In this document: piece by piece, positions 1 through 13,500 of the stretch
Position numbering within the stretch: position 1 is the first letter of the stretch
Layout: every line of letters begins with the position of its first letter
From: Neofusicoccum parvum
Taxonomy: Eukaryota; Ascomycota; Dothideomycetes; Botryosphaeriales; Botryosphaeriaceae
Direction: 5' to 3'
DNA length: 64,000 nt
Assembly (NCBI GenBank): GCA_020912385.1
Contig: CP087208.1
Span: 744,001-808,000 of the forward strand
Position numbers and translations under genes: made by a program
The notes under the pieces: generated by a model
Databases searched by the model: none
What the model saw: only the letters and a program-made list of their open reading frames with translations
Told to the model about the DNA's origin: nothing

Positions 1-1577
1 GACAGTTGCGAGGTTGGCCAACGATGCGACCCTGAGATAGTCCTGTAGCGGTTGGTTGTTTTCAAGAAGTTGAGTCGTCTCGGCAGCCTTCTCCTGGCTT
101 TGGGTTTTGTTCAACTCCATGCTTCGAGGTTGGTTGGGCTCAAAGAACAGATCTCCAGCAGTCGGGTTGTACGGTTCATTCGAGTCTCCGACAGAGTAAG
201 TACCCTTTGCAGGAATCCATGCCTTCTTGGCAACCATTTTGCCCTGGGTCAGTGTGCCTGTCTTGTCCGAACAAATGTCTGCCATGTGTCAGCGTATATC
301 CTAGGTGAGTGGGAGATGCTTACGTACCCGTCACAGCTCCAAGGGCCTCCAATGATTTCAGGTTCCGGACAATGACATTTCTCTCCACCATTCTCTTGGT
401 ACCAGCAGCCATGGTGATAGTCAACACGACAATTAGGGAGGCGGGGATCATGCTAAGGCCAGTAGCCACGGCGTAGATGATGACTTCCTTCTCGTTCCTG
501 AACTCATTGGCGGCGAGGACGATAATGGCACAAACGACGGCAATGCCGAAGAGGAGGATTGCAAGCCAGGATAGCTTCTTCTGCAGGGGAGTACCAACGT
601 TGACACCAAGAAACCTGCCCAGTGCGTCGAAACCAGTCATGGCGTAGGCCTGTGCATACCGGTGAGGCCCAGCCTTCCCTTCCGAGTTCCGCTTGACAGG
701 ACGACGCTTTGAGCCCTTGGCTCTGAGTGCAGCAGCGATTGATCCAATCTCAGTGTACATACCGGTGGCGAAGACAATGCCTCTGGCCCTGCCTTTGGTC
801 ACGGTAGATGAGCTGAATGACACATTGAGGCGGTCGCCTGGTCCGGTATCGTCTTCAAAGGTAGCATCGGCGTTCTTGCGGACGGGCAGGGACTCCCCAG
901 TAAGGAGGGCTTCGTCGGTTTCGAAGTTGACGGCTTCGATGAGGCTGCGAATCTGTAAGCACATTGCTTGGTGGAGCAGGCTGTGGATGGGAACTCACCG
1001 AACGTCGGCGGGAACAGTGTCGCCAGTCTTCATCTCGACCATATCACCTGGAACGATCTCGGCAGTTGGAACAGTAAGGTTCTTACCGTCACGCACAGTG
1101 CTTGCGGTGGGCGAGCTGAGCGATCTGAGCGAGTCCATGGTCTTCTCAGCCTGGAACTCTTGGAAGAAGCCTACGACGATGTTGAGGAAGATGATGGCGG
1201 CGATGACACCGCCCTCAATCCACGATTGGATGGCAAAGCTGACAGCCATTGCCAGGATGAGCACCTGGGAGTTGGATCAGCCTTTTCTTCGCCTTGGACA
1301 CTTGGAAAGTGGTGCGCGTAACTAGAGTCATTGCGTTGACAATCTGGCGGAGGAGGATCTTGCCCGGCGCAACGCCTTCAGCATCACCCAGCTCATTGCG
1401 GCCGTACTCCTCGATGCGCTGCTTGGCTTCGGCGGAAGTGAGGCCGTCATTGGGGTCGGCACCGACTTCGGTAGTGACAGTGGTGTGGGGCAAAGCGTGA
1501 GCCGGACGAGACAATGGTTTGTTTGCCTGTCCGGACACGTGCCTGGCGAGGGCGTCTTGGGCCTTGTTCTTCGTCAT
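1..1577 (-). CDS. ENA1: ENA-type Na+/K+ efflux P-type ATPase (5' part, runs off window)
   Basis: The first 472 residues of a fungal P2D ATPase that exports Na+ or K+ at the plasma membrane. Exons read 1577-1323, 1264-999, 944-328 and 278-1, joined by GT-AG introns of 58, 54 and 49 nt that keep frame. Visible landmarks are the N-terminal cation-ATPase domain with NELGDAEG, two membrane helices (LILAMAVSFAIQSWIEGGV), the actuator motif TGESLPV, the helix pair SWLAILLFGIAVVCAIIVLAA and GLSMIPASLIVVLTITMAAG, and the phosphorylation loop CSDKTGT, whose Asp is coded at 265-267. The nucleotide-binding domain and C-terminal helices lie beyond base 1. The ENA assignment rests on NAMTLVLILAMAVSF and GDTVPADVRLIEAVNFETDE, which I know from fungal ENA pumps; an SPCA or SERCA pump is less likely. 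Two AGGGG stress-type elements (1614-1618, 1653-1657) lie just upstream, in keeping with salt-stress induction. Confidence 0.93.
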
Positions 1578-2544
1578 CGAAAGAGGAGGATTCTGGACAG
1601 GTGAGGTGAGAGTAGGGGGGAGGATCAGGAAGGACAGCGGGTAGAGAAAGAGAGGGGCACAGCAGACTTAAGAGCAGAGACAGTGGACGGTGGAGCAGAC
1701 GCCAATGGCTGGCAATGGCTGACAATGCCTGCAAGAGGACTCCGTCGGTACAGCCTGACATGAGCCAAGCCATCTTATCAGGCTTGGCAGGCAGGTTCGC
1801 TGGGAAAGAGCCCTCCACAGCGGCTGCCGCCATGCCGGGCTCCGACGCCTGGGGTTCCACGGCAGGGCTGCACGAGCACCCCAAGCACGCGCGTGCGCTG
1901 CTCACGGGTTGGCAGCAGCCAGGGCGCGGCAGTATCCACAAATTCCGATGTGCAGAAGGACCATCTTCTTGTCCCGCAGCGGGGTGGCGTGGCGGGGCGG
2001 CCAAGCGCGTGCCGAGAGATGCGTGGGGCGGAAGCTTCGAGGAAGCGCAGCAGCGGTGGCGGTGGGACAAGACCGCAACCGGATCTTGGCCCGGATATTC
2101 GGCATCTCCGTCACGTGTGCGCCATGTGCGCTGCTGATGCGCTCGGATGTGGCTGACACGTCTGGCCTCGCAGGCATCATTCCGCTTCAGTTTTCGGGTG
2201 TCTCCCGGGGGTGGTGAGCTGCGAAGCGCAAGCGGGGGCGTGCCCCGCTCCACGGCGGGGGACAGGGCGGAGCATGCAGCCTCCTGCCCCGAACGAGCTT
2301 TTGCTTCTTTCGCCATGCCCAACACAGCAGCCGCACGTCGACGCACGCCAATCGGCATGTCGCACGAAAACCCAAGTGCTTACTCCTTTGGCGGCGGCGT
2401 TGTGGATGCTGTCCCGCCGCCCTTGCAGCTCACTCTAATCAAAGAGAGGCATTGCCCGGCATTACAAGGCGGGGTTGGAGCAGGTATAACACAGCTCTGG
2501 CCCCGGCCTCTCTCGTTCTGCGTTACAGATGCGCGGAGTTCGCC
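1578..2544. promoter_or_regulatory. Divergent promoter between ENA ATPase and GMC oxidoreductase
   Basis: About 970 bp without a convincing gene; the short ORFs overlap each other in several frames and lack family features. AGGGG elements at 1614-1618 and 1653-1657 face the ATPase. A CACGTG E-box lies at 2112-2117. A TATAAC at 2485-2490 is about 55 bp upstream of the GMC start codon and is the best TATA candidate for that gene. Confidence 0.5.
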
Positions 2545-4812
2545 ATGTTCCTTCGCATTCTCCTGCTTGCGTCGGCCGTACAGGCCAGGCTGGGCCGCCT
2601 TGCGCGCGTCGTCGGACGTGATGCACCTCTCCAGGAATCGTATGACTTCGTTATCGCGGGTGGTGGCACAAGCGGACTGACCGTCGCCGATCGCCTGACC
2701 GAAGACCCAACTGGTGAGCAGAAGCGCCTTCTGGCCGGCCGCGTGTTGACGTCCTCCGCTGCAAGTCTCCGTGCTGGTGATCGAATACGGACCGTTGGAC
2801 CAGCATGAAGACGCTGTGCTGGTGCCCGGGCTGCTCGACCTGGACAAGACGCCATACTGGTTCAACCTCACCAGTGTTCCGCAGGAAGGCTTGAACAACA
2901 GCACCTTCCAGGTTCCGGCTGCTGCTGTTGTTGGCGGCGGCACCGTCATCAACGGCATGTTCTTTGACCGCGCAGCTGCAGTTGACTACGGTGAGCCTGG
3001 CTGCCGCTGCTTTCTGTGGGCATGCACTTAACGTCTGTCCGTGACCTGCAGATGTCTGGGAGCGGCTGGGCAACCCGGGCTGGGGCTGGAAAGGCCTGTT
3101 GCCCTACTTCAAGAAGGCGAGTAGTTCGGCGGCCTTCCTGTTTTCTTCGCCTGCTCACCTGGACATAGACGGAGAAATTCACTCCCGCGGACGAGGACTT
3201 TGCTTCAGAATGGAATGTCTCATGGGATCTTTCGGCCCACGGCCTCAATGGCCCCGTGCAGTCAAGCTATCCTCCTTACCAGTACCCGTCAATCAGTGGG
3301 CGCCCTGTCCCGAAGCTCTCTTCCCTCCTCGGCTGATGCCTGCCAGAAAACTTCTTCCGCGGCTGCTACTCCCTCGGCATCTCTACTCCACCCGATCCAG
3401 GTGCAGGCAACAAGACCGGCGTCTTCTGGGCACCCAGCTCCAAAGACCCCAGCAACCAGACCCGATCCTACGCCCGTAGCGCACACTACGACCGCGTCAT
3501 CTCTAGTCGTCCAAATTACCATTTACTTCCATTGCACGCCGTGAGCAAGATCCTGTTCTCCGACAACAAGACCGCCCACGGCGTCGAATACCTCAGCCGG
3601 GAAACCGGCGAGGTGAGCACCGCCAAAGCAAGTAAAGAAGTGATTCTTGCCGCAGGCACTATCCACACGCCCCAAATCCTTCAATTGTCCGGTGTAGGAT
3701 CAAAAGAACTACTTGACAGCTTCGACATCGAGACAGTCGTCGATCTACCCGGCGTTGGATATAACCTTCAAGACCACCCAACAATATACACGGTGTGGAA
3801 CTGTAAGTCCCGCTACGCATGCCTCTCTCAAGGACCTCCGAGATCCTCTACAATCCGTGCGGACTCGAAACTCACCACAACCACCCACACAGACACCAAC
3901 CTCACCTTCCCCTCCGCCGACGACCTCAGCTCCAACACCACCTTCGCCTCGCAAGCCCTCGCCGAATACCGCGCCTCCCGCACCGGGCCCTACACCATCG
4001 TCCACCAAGGCGGCAACACCGTCGCCTTCCTCCCGCTCCCGTCCCTCCTCCCAGCCAACTCCTCCGCCCTCCTCGCCCTCCTCGCCTCCACCACCCCCTC
4101 CCAGGCCTACCCCTCCCCCTCCACGCCGCCCGCCATCCTCGCCGGCTACGCCGCCCAGCTAACCCACCTCCTCCCCCTCCTCTCCACCCCCCTCACCCCC
4201 ACCTCCGAGTACGGCTTCGGCGCCTCCGCCGTCCTCCCCATCACCCTCCTCCACCCCCTCTCCCGCGGCTCCGTCCGCCTCGCCTCGCGCGCCCCGCTCG
4301 CCGCCCCCGAAGTCGACTACGGCGCCGCCCGCGCCCGCGCCGACCTCGCCCTGCTGGCCGCCGCCGTGCGCACCGCCCGCCGCCTGATGGCCACGCCCGC
4401 GATGCGCGAGCTGGGTGCGGCCGAGGTCGTGCCCGGCCCCGATGTCGCCGCCGACGCCGACCTCGAGGCCGCGCTGCGCGCGCAGGCCGCGCCCGGCTAC
4501 CAGCACGTCGTCGGGACGAGCGCCATGGCGCCGGTCGCGCTGGGCGGGGTCGTCGACCCGGCATTGGCGGTGCACGGGGTGCGCGGGCTGCGCGTCGTGG
4601 ATGCTAGCGTGATGCCGGTGATTCCGGGGACGCATACGAGCGGGACGGTCTACGCGGTTGCGGAGAAGGTACGTGCAGGGGATTTTTTCCTAATCTGACA
4701 GAATTGGGGGAGGGCGTGGGTCGATCTTTGCTGACTGGAGGGCTTTTCCCAGGCTGCGGATATCATCAAGCGGGCGCATGGCATTACGATTGGGGTGTTG
4801 GCGGAGGAGTGA
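2545..4812 (+). CDS. Secreted GMC (glucose-methanol-choline) FAD oxidoreductase
   Basis: A 625-residue flavoprotein that oxidises an alcohol or sugar; the substrate is unknown. Seven exons: 2545-2713, 2766-2990, 3052-3116, 3169-3295, 3347-3802, 3893-4668 and 4753-4812. The ATG at 2545 gives a hydrophobic leader (FLRILLLASAVQA). Landmarks are the FAD motif IAGGGTSGLTVADRL, the GMC signature GGGTVINGMFF, EVILAAGTIHTPQILQLSGVG, and the C-terminal catalytic region QHVVGTSAMAPVALGGVVDP with PGTHTSGTVYAVAEKAA. Two active-site His candidates (VVGT and PGTHTSG regions) are present. Intron 3 (3117-3168) must use a GC donor (AAG|GCGAGT); the nearby GT breaks the frame. Intron 5 (90 nt) is in frame, so its retention would insert 30 residues. 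The later exons change from C-rich to G-rich. It is convergent with the SET gene. Confidence 0.92.
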
Positions 4813-5206
4813 GAAGAGCTTGCATGCTGCAGTGGTGCCGGTGTCTGTACTATAGCTCAAACTAGGGCCGGTCTATGGATACATCTTTCAGAAACCGATG
4901 GTGTGAATTGCTCGTCGGCGTGGAGATCTCAAAGGTGATCAGGGTTCGTTGGTGAAAGGAACTCGGTATAGAGAGCTCATCAGCCGTGAGAAACGGAGAA
5001 GGTGATGATTTGAAGAGACTCATTGGTCGAAGGAAACTCGTCGATGCGAGGAAGATGTTGGTGCGGAGAAAAAGTGCCGTTGGTGAGAGAACTGTTTGTG
5101 GAGAAAGCGGGAAGCTGAGATGTACAAGAACGTGATCGTCGTTCCGGGTTGTGGAGCCGTTGGTACCTAGAGGATAGAGGGATTCGGAGAGAGACGTGAA
5201 CTAGGC
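4813..5206. other. Convergent intergenic region with weak imperfect repeats
   Basis: The 3' flanks of the GMC and SET genes. Three related copies of a TTGGTGAAAGGAACTCG-like unit occur near 4948-4965, 5023-5040 and 5080-5094, in purine-rich low-complexity DNA. No ORF or RNA gene is seen. Confidence 0.4.
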
Positions 5207-6236
5207 TCAGTGGTTGGCTAGTCTCTGCTTGAGCTGCTGGACGCGTGGGTGGTCGTCTCCCAGGCAGTAGAGACGGACGCGTAGCTCCTCCTCCAAGTAC
5301 TGACGGTCTCCGGTAGAGACGGCAGCGGCTTGGTAGCTATTCAACACTGGTTATAAGGGAGAGTTCAAGTAATTGAGGGAAAACAACAAACAGAGAGGGA
5401 GAGAGAAGGACGACTCACAAATCCGCCAGATGCACGCCCACCAACCCCACCCTCTCTAGCAACTCCACACCCTCAACCACCATCTTCCTCGCCTCCTCCC
5501 CCTCTCCACCCTCATCCCTCAACCACCTCTTCACTTCTTCAATCCTCACCCTCACCCCATCTCCCTCCTCATCCGCACACGCCCAGCACCCACACACAAA
5601 CCCATACGCCGCCCTCAACTTCCCCCTCCTCTCCTCCCTCCCTGCCACCCCATCCACATACGCAATCGTCACCTCCTCGCCCACACCCACATCCCTGATC
5701 GCCTGCACGACAATCGCGCCCCTCGCCTCATTCCACGCAAACACCGCATTCGGCGCGCACGCATGATTCAGCCTCGCCGCCGCCGGCGCCACCACAGCGG
5801 CCCACCCGCGCCCGCCGCCCTCGCCCTCGCCAACGCCAAAGCAATTCGTCGCCCACGCCGCCACGACGCGCGCCTTCTCCTCGACGCCGAGCTCCGCCGC
5901 CCCGCCGGCCGACGCGGCGCCACCACCGTCGTCGCCAGCCCACCCCCGGCCCGCCGCCTCCTCCTCCCGGAACACGTGCGACCAGCGCTCCAGCGCGGCC
6001 GGCGCGGCCGCGAGCGAGCGGATGCGCTGGCGGGCGGCGGGCGCCAGCGCGGCGTACGCGGCGACCAGGTGGGCGCGCAGGACGTCCTCGTTGAGCGTGG
6101 TGCGCGCGTCGGCGGCGAGGAGCGGCGGGTCAGCGATGAGGCGGGTGCCCTTGGGGAGGGGGGCGGTGGCGAGGGTGCCGAGGCCGCGGTTGGGGAGGGG
6201 GAGGGTCTGGAGGGAGGGGTGGAGGAAGGTTGGCAT
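5207..6236 (-). CDS. SET-domain protein (putative lysine methyltransferase)
   Basis: A 315-residue protein from exons 6236-5419 and 5336-5207, separated by an 82-nt GT-AG intron. The N-terminal half has the SET start GLGTLATAPLPKGTRLIADP. The core shows RLNHACAPNAVFAWN followed by VGVGEEVTIAYVDG, equivalent to the NHSC..PN and GEEI.I.Y motifs that bind AdoMet and form the pseudoknot. A Cys cluster (VCGCWAC) follows, like a post-SET zinc site. No MYND finger is visible, so it is a small free-standing SET protein of the kind common in filamentous fungi; histone or non-histone substrate cannot be told. The C-terminal exon holds a short helical tail. On the sense strand the gene starts pyrimidine-rich, passes a GC-rich core and ends purine-rich. 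Confidence 0.88.
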
Positions 6237-6983
6237 TGTGGTGGTGGTGGTTGTGGTTGTTGGTGGTTTTTCGGAGGGATATCTGGAGGAAGAAAATCTC
6301 GTTGGAGGTTGGACGAAAGGGTTGGTGCCTAGAGCGAAAGAAAGACAGAAAGAAAGAAGGAAAGTGAACGTGGAATCTTATAGTGCTGTGGGTGAGCGTG
6401 CCTTCCGAATTCGAAAGTGCAAACGCAGGTTATCTTTGTGCTGCGAACCCTGTGTAGAACCCATCGCAACAGTCCTAGTTTGGAAGGAGCGTCATATCAA
6501 CATCTTTTTCTTGGGCTCTCACTCTTCGCACGCATCGAGCTGGTAGACTAGCGACGAGGAAACAGCTCGACGCTGGTGATCTATAAAGGTCAGAATTATA
6601 CCGAGAGCGCAAACGCGGGAGCTCCCAAACTTACAACATTCTATCCGCATCTCGTCCCGACGAGGCACTCATTCGGATGGGAAAGTTTCTCAAGTGAACG
6701 CAATTTCGTGTCCGGATGAATGCTTCAACTCCGGATGGTAAAAACGGGCAAAAACCGGAGACAAATGGTTCGTGAAATACCTGATTCCCTATCAAAGAGC
6801 TATTTACGGACTGCGCGGCAAAACACGCCCACTAGTCACTTTTGATATCTCAACCGCCGACCTCGACCGGTAAACCCTTAAATCATGAGCGCGTCACAGG
6901 TTTGCTCTCAACGCCCCCCTCGAGCGGAACTCCTCTAACCTACAACCATTTGAACAGCATTCCCCTAAGCCGACAGACAACGC
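6237..6983. other. Intergenic: SET promoter and 3' flank of formaldehyde dehydrogenase
   Basis: About 750 bp without a supported gene. A GTGGTGGTGGTGGTTGTGG-type simple repeat runs from about 6238 to 6270, directly upstream of the SET start codon (CCACCACC on its sense strand). The rest is moderately AT-rich and unremarkable. Confidence 0.45.
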
Positions 6984-8587
<1,604 letters not shown>

Positions 8588-9481
8588 GGTGGCTGGCGGC
8601 GGCGGTGTCGGCTGTGGTGTCGGGAGTTGGAGCTGGACGGGTGCGGACTGCGGGGTATCTTTGGCGTGGGAGAGGGCAGAGTGCAGAGGGAGGAAAAGGA
8701 TGGGTTCAGCGTCGAGGACGGCGGGAGGTCACGGATCTATAAATTGGCCTTCGTCCGAGAGCAGGCGCCATGTGGGGGAGACAGTTGCGCGCGGTGTCGG
8801 CAGCATTCACCTCGCCGCTGCTGGGCGCGCTACTCGCCCGACATGGGCTCGGCAGCGCGCACCCAATGGGCCTGCAGCAATTGGAGCCCGGAAGTCTTGT
8901 CCCTAACGTCCCCGATAGCTGCCAGAGCTTCCCCTCACCGGGCGGCGTGGGATCCTTGCGCGGACGGGCATGGTTCTGGATGCGCGTTCTGACGAATTTG
9001 CCAGCGATGACGAGCCTGCGCGCGGCGGGGTAGGGCCATGGCGGGGTCGCGAGTGCGCCGGCGGCAGGTCAGCCCGCTAGTCCACCATCGGGACTTTTTT
9101 CCGCTTTCGGTCCGCGCAATGCTGGTGGGGCGCGCGCTCGTGGACTCTATTACTGCCTTCGTGCCTGTCTTGCTGCTATCTGCCTGCTATCTGCGCCGTC
9201 TGGCGCGCTGTTTGAGGCTCTGCTGCCCCGGCGCGCGCGTCGAGGAAGGCGCCCGCGCCGAGTCATGGCCCGCAGATTTCGTATCCGGCGCGTGGGCGCC
9301 CGATAGAGTTTGAAGGAAGGCTTTCACGTCTCCCCGCAGATGGATGCCACGAGCTCTCTGCAACTAGCAAGTCGTCGATTCCGAGAAATCACCGCCTGAA
9401 TGACTGGACGGGCTTTACTCCCGTAGCGCCCTAACGCCGCTGCAATGGTATACCGGAAAGACTCATGTTCCCTGCCCCGGC
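8588..9481. other. Intergenic: promoter of formaldehyde dehydrogenase
   Basis: About 890 bp. It holds the CCAAT box on the minus strand at 8743-8747 followed by a TTTATAG stretch, both oriented toward the dehydrogenase. The remaining short ORFs are GC-rich overlaps with no domain features. Confidence 0.4.
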
Positions 9482-10591
9482 CTATGACGCTGCCTTGTCC
9501 TGTCCATGGGTCTCTGCCCTTGCAAACAGCGACCTCCTCTTGTTCTTCTTCACGTCCTTCGCCTTCTGGTCGCCCGCCTTCTCGTCCTCCTCGACCACTC
9601 TGTCTTCCCGCGACCTGCTCCGCTCCTTGCTGCGCTCCTGCCTGCGGTTCCAGCTCATGCTCCGGGACATCGCCTTGAACCCGTTGCTCCGCTGCCTCCT
9701 GCCTTCGTCCTTGCCGTTCAGCCCCAGCACCTTCCTCAGCTCGTCAATCTCGGCGTGATCCCTCGTGTTCTTCATGCGGTGCACCCACGTCACCTCGCCG
9801 TCCTCGAACAGCATCTCGCCGCCGACCTGCCTGAGGTCACCGCCCTGCACGATGCCCTTGCCGCTCTTGATGCACTGGATCATGCTGGTGACCGCGTTGA
9901 CTGCCGTGCCGGTCTTGATGTAGTCCGGGCGCTTGGGGCCCATCGACAGCGTGCGTGTCATGCCCAGCTGCGAGTATAGCTTGGTGGTCGGGTCGGCGAA
10001 GACGGGGAATGGGCAGTTGGTCGTCTGCACGTACATGGGGATCAGCTCGGGCCGGCCGCAGCCCACGATCGTGATGAACGTCGGCGTGGGCAGCGCGAGC
10101 AGCGCGTCAGGGGTGACGCTGGCGGACAGCGAGCGCAGGAACTCCTGGCAGTTCTACACGCGGGGTTGTCAGTGGCGGTGCAAGCCGCGCGCACGGAGGA
10201 GATGTGGGCGTACTCCGCAGAAGAAGTGCCGCACGAAGATGATCAGCTGTCTCGACGCGACGCCCTCGCCCGAATACAGGCTCTTGAAGGGCCGCGACTC
10301 GCCGTCTGCGCCCAGTACTAGTAGGTCTTCGCACTTCTTCACGTCCTTCTCCGTCGGCAGGTCCTGCGAGACCTGCAGATCGCCCTTGAAGTCGGCGGAA
10401 GGGTCGAATTCGCATGCTGCGCCGGCGGCATCCTGCTCGGCAGTCGCTGCTGTGTTCTTTTCTTTCGTTGCGTCTGGTGCTGGTGCTGCTTCTGGCGCGG
10501 GCGCGGATGCCGCTGGCGGCGGTTCGGGCTTGGTCTCAGCAATGGCAGGCTGCTGCTGCTTCTCTGGCGCTGATTCTGTGGTGGCGGCCAT
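9482..10591 (-). CDS. AhpC/TSA (peroxiredoxin-like 2) family protein
   Basis: A 349-residue protein from exons 10591-10214 and 10153-9482 with a 60-nt GT-AG intron. An Ala/Pro/Glu-rich N-terminus of about 60 residues precedes a thioredoxin-like domain: LVLGADGESRPFKSLYSG, then RQLIIFVRHFFCGNCQEFL with a CxxC pair, then PTPTFITIVGCGRPELIPMY and PFPVFADPTTKLYSQLGM. This matches the AhpC/TSA antioxidant-enzyme group known in fungi (PRXL2/AAED1-like); peroxidase activity is inferred only. The last 70 residues are charged and Arg/Lys/Ser-rich (RRQERSKERSRSRED), possibly a nuclear or RNA-associated tail. It lies in tandem with SFA1, a second redox and detoxification gene. Confidence 0.85.
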
Positions 10592-13500
10592 GGTGTGTGA
10601 TAGAGGAGTTGGTGGGTGCGGATGGTGTCCGCGGAGCGATCTTGCAAGCTGTCAATATTTAGCTGGACGGGCGCGTCGGCCTAAGCAGGGTCTCGCTGGC
10701 TATCTCGTGTCGAGCGAGGCTTAGAAGCTTGCGGGCAGAGCTAGCTTGCGCAAAAAGCAGTAGAGATTCGCAGATGGCGCGGAAGGGAGCGACTCCGAGC
10801 GGCGACTCGAGAGGGGCGCGGGCTGGACAAAAGAACAGCGGCGCGGCGCGCTCGAGCGCACGTCAACGGCCGTACTCCAGGGCCGGGTGATTTGGCAGCA
10901 GGCAGGCCCATCTGGCAGCAGCGCGGCGTCAGCAGGCGCGCAGTCCAAGCTTGCTTCGTGTCCTGCTCGCAGCGTCACTTCAGCCCAGTTTCAGCGCCGT
11001 CGGCGTCGCGGAGTGGCTGACAGGGAGCCAAGCCGGCGGCGCCAGGGGTCGCGCCTTGATGATCCCGGCGCACTGACACAGCCAGCGCGAACTGCTCCAG
11101 GAAAAACACCATCCGCCAGAGCGCCAGCACGACACCGCCCACCTGCAGCCAAACGGCGTCCGCGGGCCCGTGGCCTGCGCTGCTGGTCGTGCCAGTGCCG
11201 GCCGCCGACCCACGCGACCCGCCCGCATCCTCCCGCGCGGCTGCAGCGAGCAGCCAGATCCGCCTCCGCCACGCGCCGCAGCACCACCAGCATCGAGCCG
11301 CACAATCTCCGAGCGCACCACCTGGCCGCCAGGCGCGCTCCGCCGACTCATTTTTAGACATCGCATAGATTGGGCCGCCTGAGGTGAGCCGTCTCCCAGC
11401 CCCAGCGGCTCGCGCTCCCGGCGCGTTCGGACAGCTCTGCGCAGGCCGGCCGATGGAGGCGATCCGATGCGCCCAGCGAGCCATCCGCACTTGGTGTCCT
11501 GCGACGCCGCATCGGGCCGCACAAACCGAGCTCTTGGATTCGTCCCCAGACTGACGACTGCAGCTCCGCGCCGCCGGACTCATTGGAAACCCTACAGGCC
11601 CAGCACCGATACGTTTGCCGTTTCCGGGCCTGGCCCATCGGCTTGGCGCAATGCTTCCCGCTGCTGACCCATGAGACTCGTCTCGATCGGCTTCCCAGGG
11701 GTCAATATTGGGACATTGATCACAATATCTGTGCTCTCATTGCTCAGAGCGACAACCATCTGCACCGCCACCGCAATAGCAGCAGATCTAGAAAGAACTC
11801 TTTCACGGATAGCCTCATCCGAAAGGGGATGCCCGCCATAGCGCTGCGACTTGGCGGACAGCACATGATAATTTTAGACTGGGCGCAGCAAGAGAATCGC
11901 ACTCTCTCCTTACGGCATGCCGTATTCAATGCGCATGCGATCGTCCCGGGATTTCCGAGATCATCATGTCGCCGAGGCCGCTGCGTGCCGCCCTCTCGAC
12001 ACCTCGGGTAGACCCGACTGCTGGCATCTGTGGAGAGATCCCCCAGCCGCCTGCGAATCGTTGCCGAATACGTGCGTGGAGAACTGGGATGTCGGTGAGT
12101 TTGCGAGTGTCTCAGGTGCCGAGAACTGCCGTCCACATGCGACTTTAACATTGCTGAGACTGTCGGACAAGACGTGGGTACCGGCCGTCTCAGAGAACTT
12201 TGCTGGGGGTCTTTTGCGTAAGCCATTTAGAGAAGTATCGATGGGGTTGCATCTATCCCGATGGGATGTCCAACACGCTCACCTTTTAGCTGCTAACGCA
12301 ATGATTGATTGCTTGGAATCATGATTCTTACGCAGCAGCGTCTTTCTGCCAATACTTCGGCAAGCCCGAAAGGCGACTATCCTTGAGTTGGGCCAAATTG
12401 ACGGCAAGTGACGGTACGTTCCGGTGAATCAAATGCTATAGCTTCAGTATTTTTCAAGGTCTCAGACGTCGTGTAGGCGAGCTACCCACTTTAGGTTTCG
12501 GGAGACAGCATCACCTCGGAGGTTTCATACAACACGCAGGTTTGGTTTTTCAATCGGAGACAACCACCTCTTGAGGCTGCGGCTGCGGCTGCGGCTTCCG
12601 CGGCTTCCAAAGGTCGAACATCACTTACCAACTTTGGACAAAGAGGAGCAAGTTATATCCACAGGTGGGGCGCAGCGCAAAACACTGTGGCTTGAATCCG
12701 AGGAGCTTGCGGCCCCTTAGGGCTGATTTGCAAGCTGAACTTTGTTTGTATCGACTCACGTTTCATGGAAGTTGATTTCGGCATTTGCGGACACTTGATT
12801 ACGGCAGCAATATTCGCGTAGGAAGTTTAGGACCAGGGGATGTCAAGAGCGGAATTTCTGCGCTCGTCCTCCCCCTTGCGCATGTTCACGTCGGAGAACA
12901 CCTAAATTCATGTGTCCGCAAAGATACCCACATCTGGGTGAGCAGTCACGATACACTCTGATTGATAACGACAATCATTTAGAAATTCGAGGATTTGTCG
13001 TTGAGGTCCGACTTCAATTTAAATTTGCTGAAGTGTGAACCGAGGGCGGACTCGTTGAATCATCTGGAGAGGCGTGGTTCTCTCGTTATTCCTTTCTCCT
13101 TTCATTGGCAAGATATCAGTGTTGGTTTCTTCTCCTGATTCGCGAATTTCCCGTTAGCACACAAAAATGGAAGACTTGAAAGGTTCGAGAGTAAGAGCTT
13201 GAAAGGTGAACTTTACACGATCAGGTAGTGAGCTTCTCGTAGTGTCAGGAAGCCTCAGTAAATTCTCGATGGAGAATGAAGAATGCCGAACGCTGCAGTC
13301 ATAGCATACATCTTGGTACTTGCTTAAGACAAAAGACTTAAGGGCTGATCCATCCGAGCTTGAATCATTAACAACCCAGCGAGGGTTTACGTGAGTTAGT
13401 GATTTAGCAGACAGTAACAAAGGTTCCAACTCTGGGTGAGTGGTCGGGAGTAGCTACGGGAGTGATGACAGTGACGTTGACGGCATCAAGATTATGAGGC

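Noticed and set aside
3819..4607. 262-codon Pro/Arg-rich ORF inside the GMC gene
   Set aside because: Alternative frame of a C-rich exon; low complexity only.
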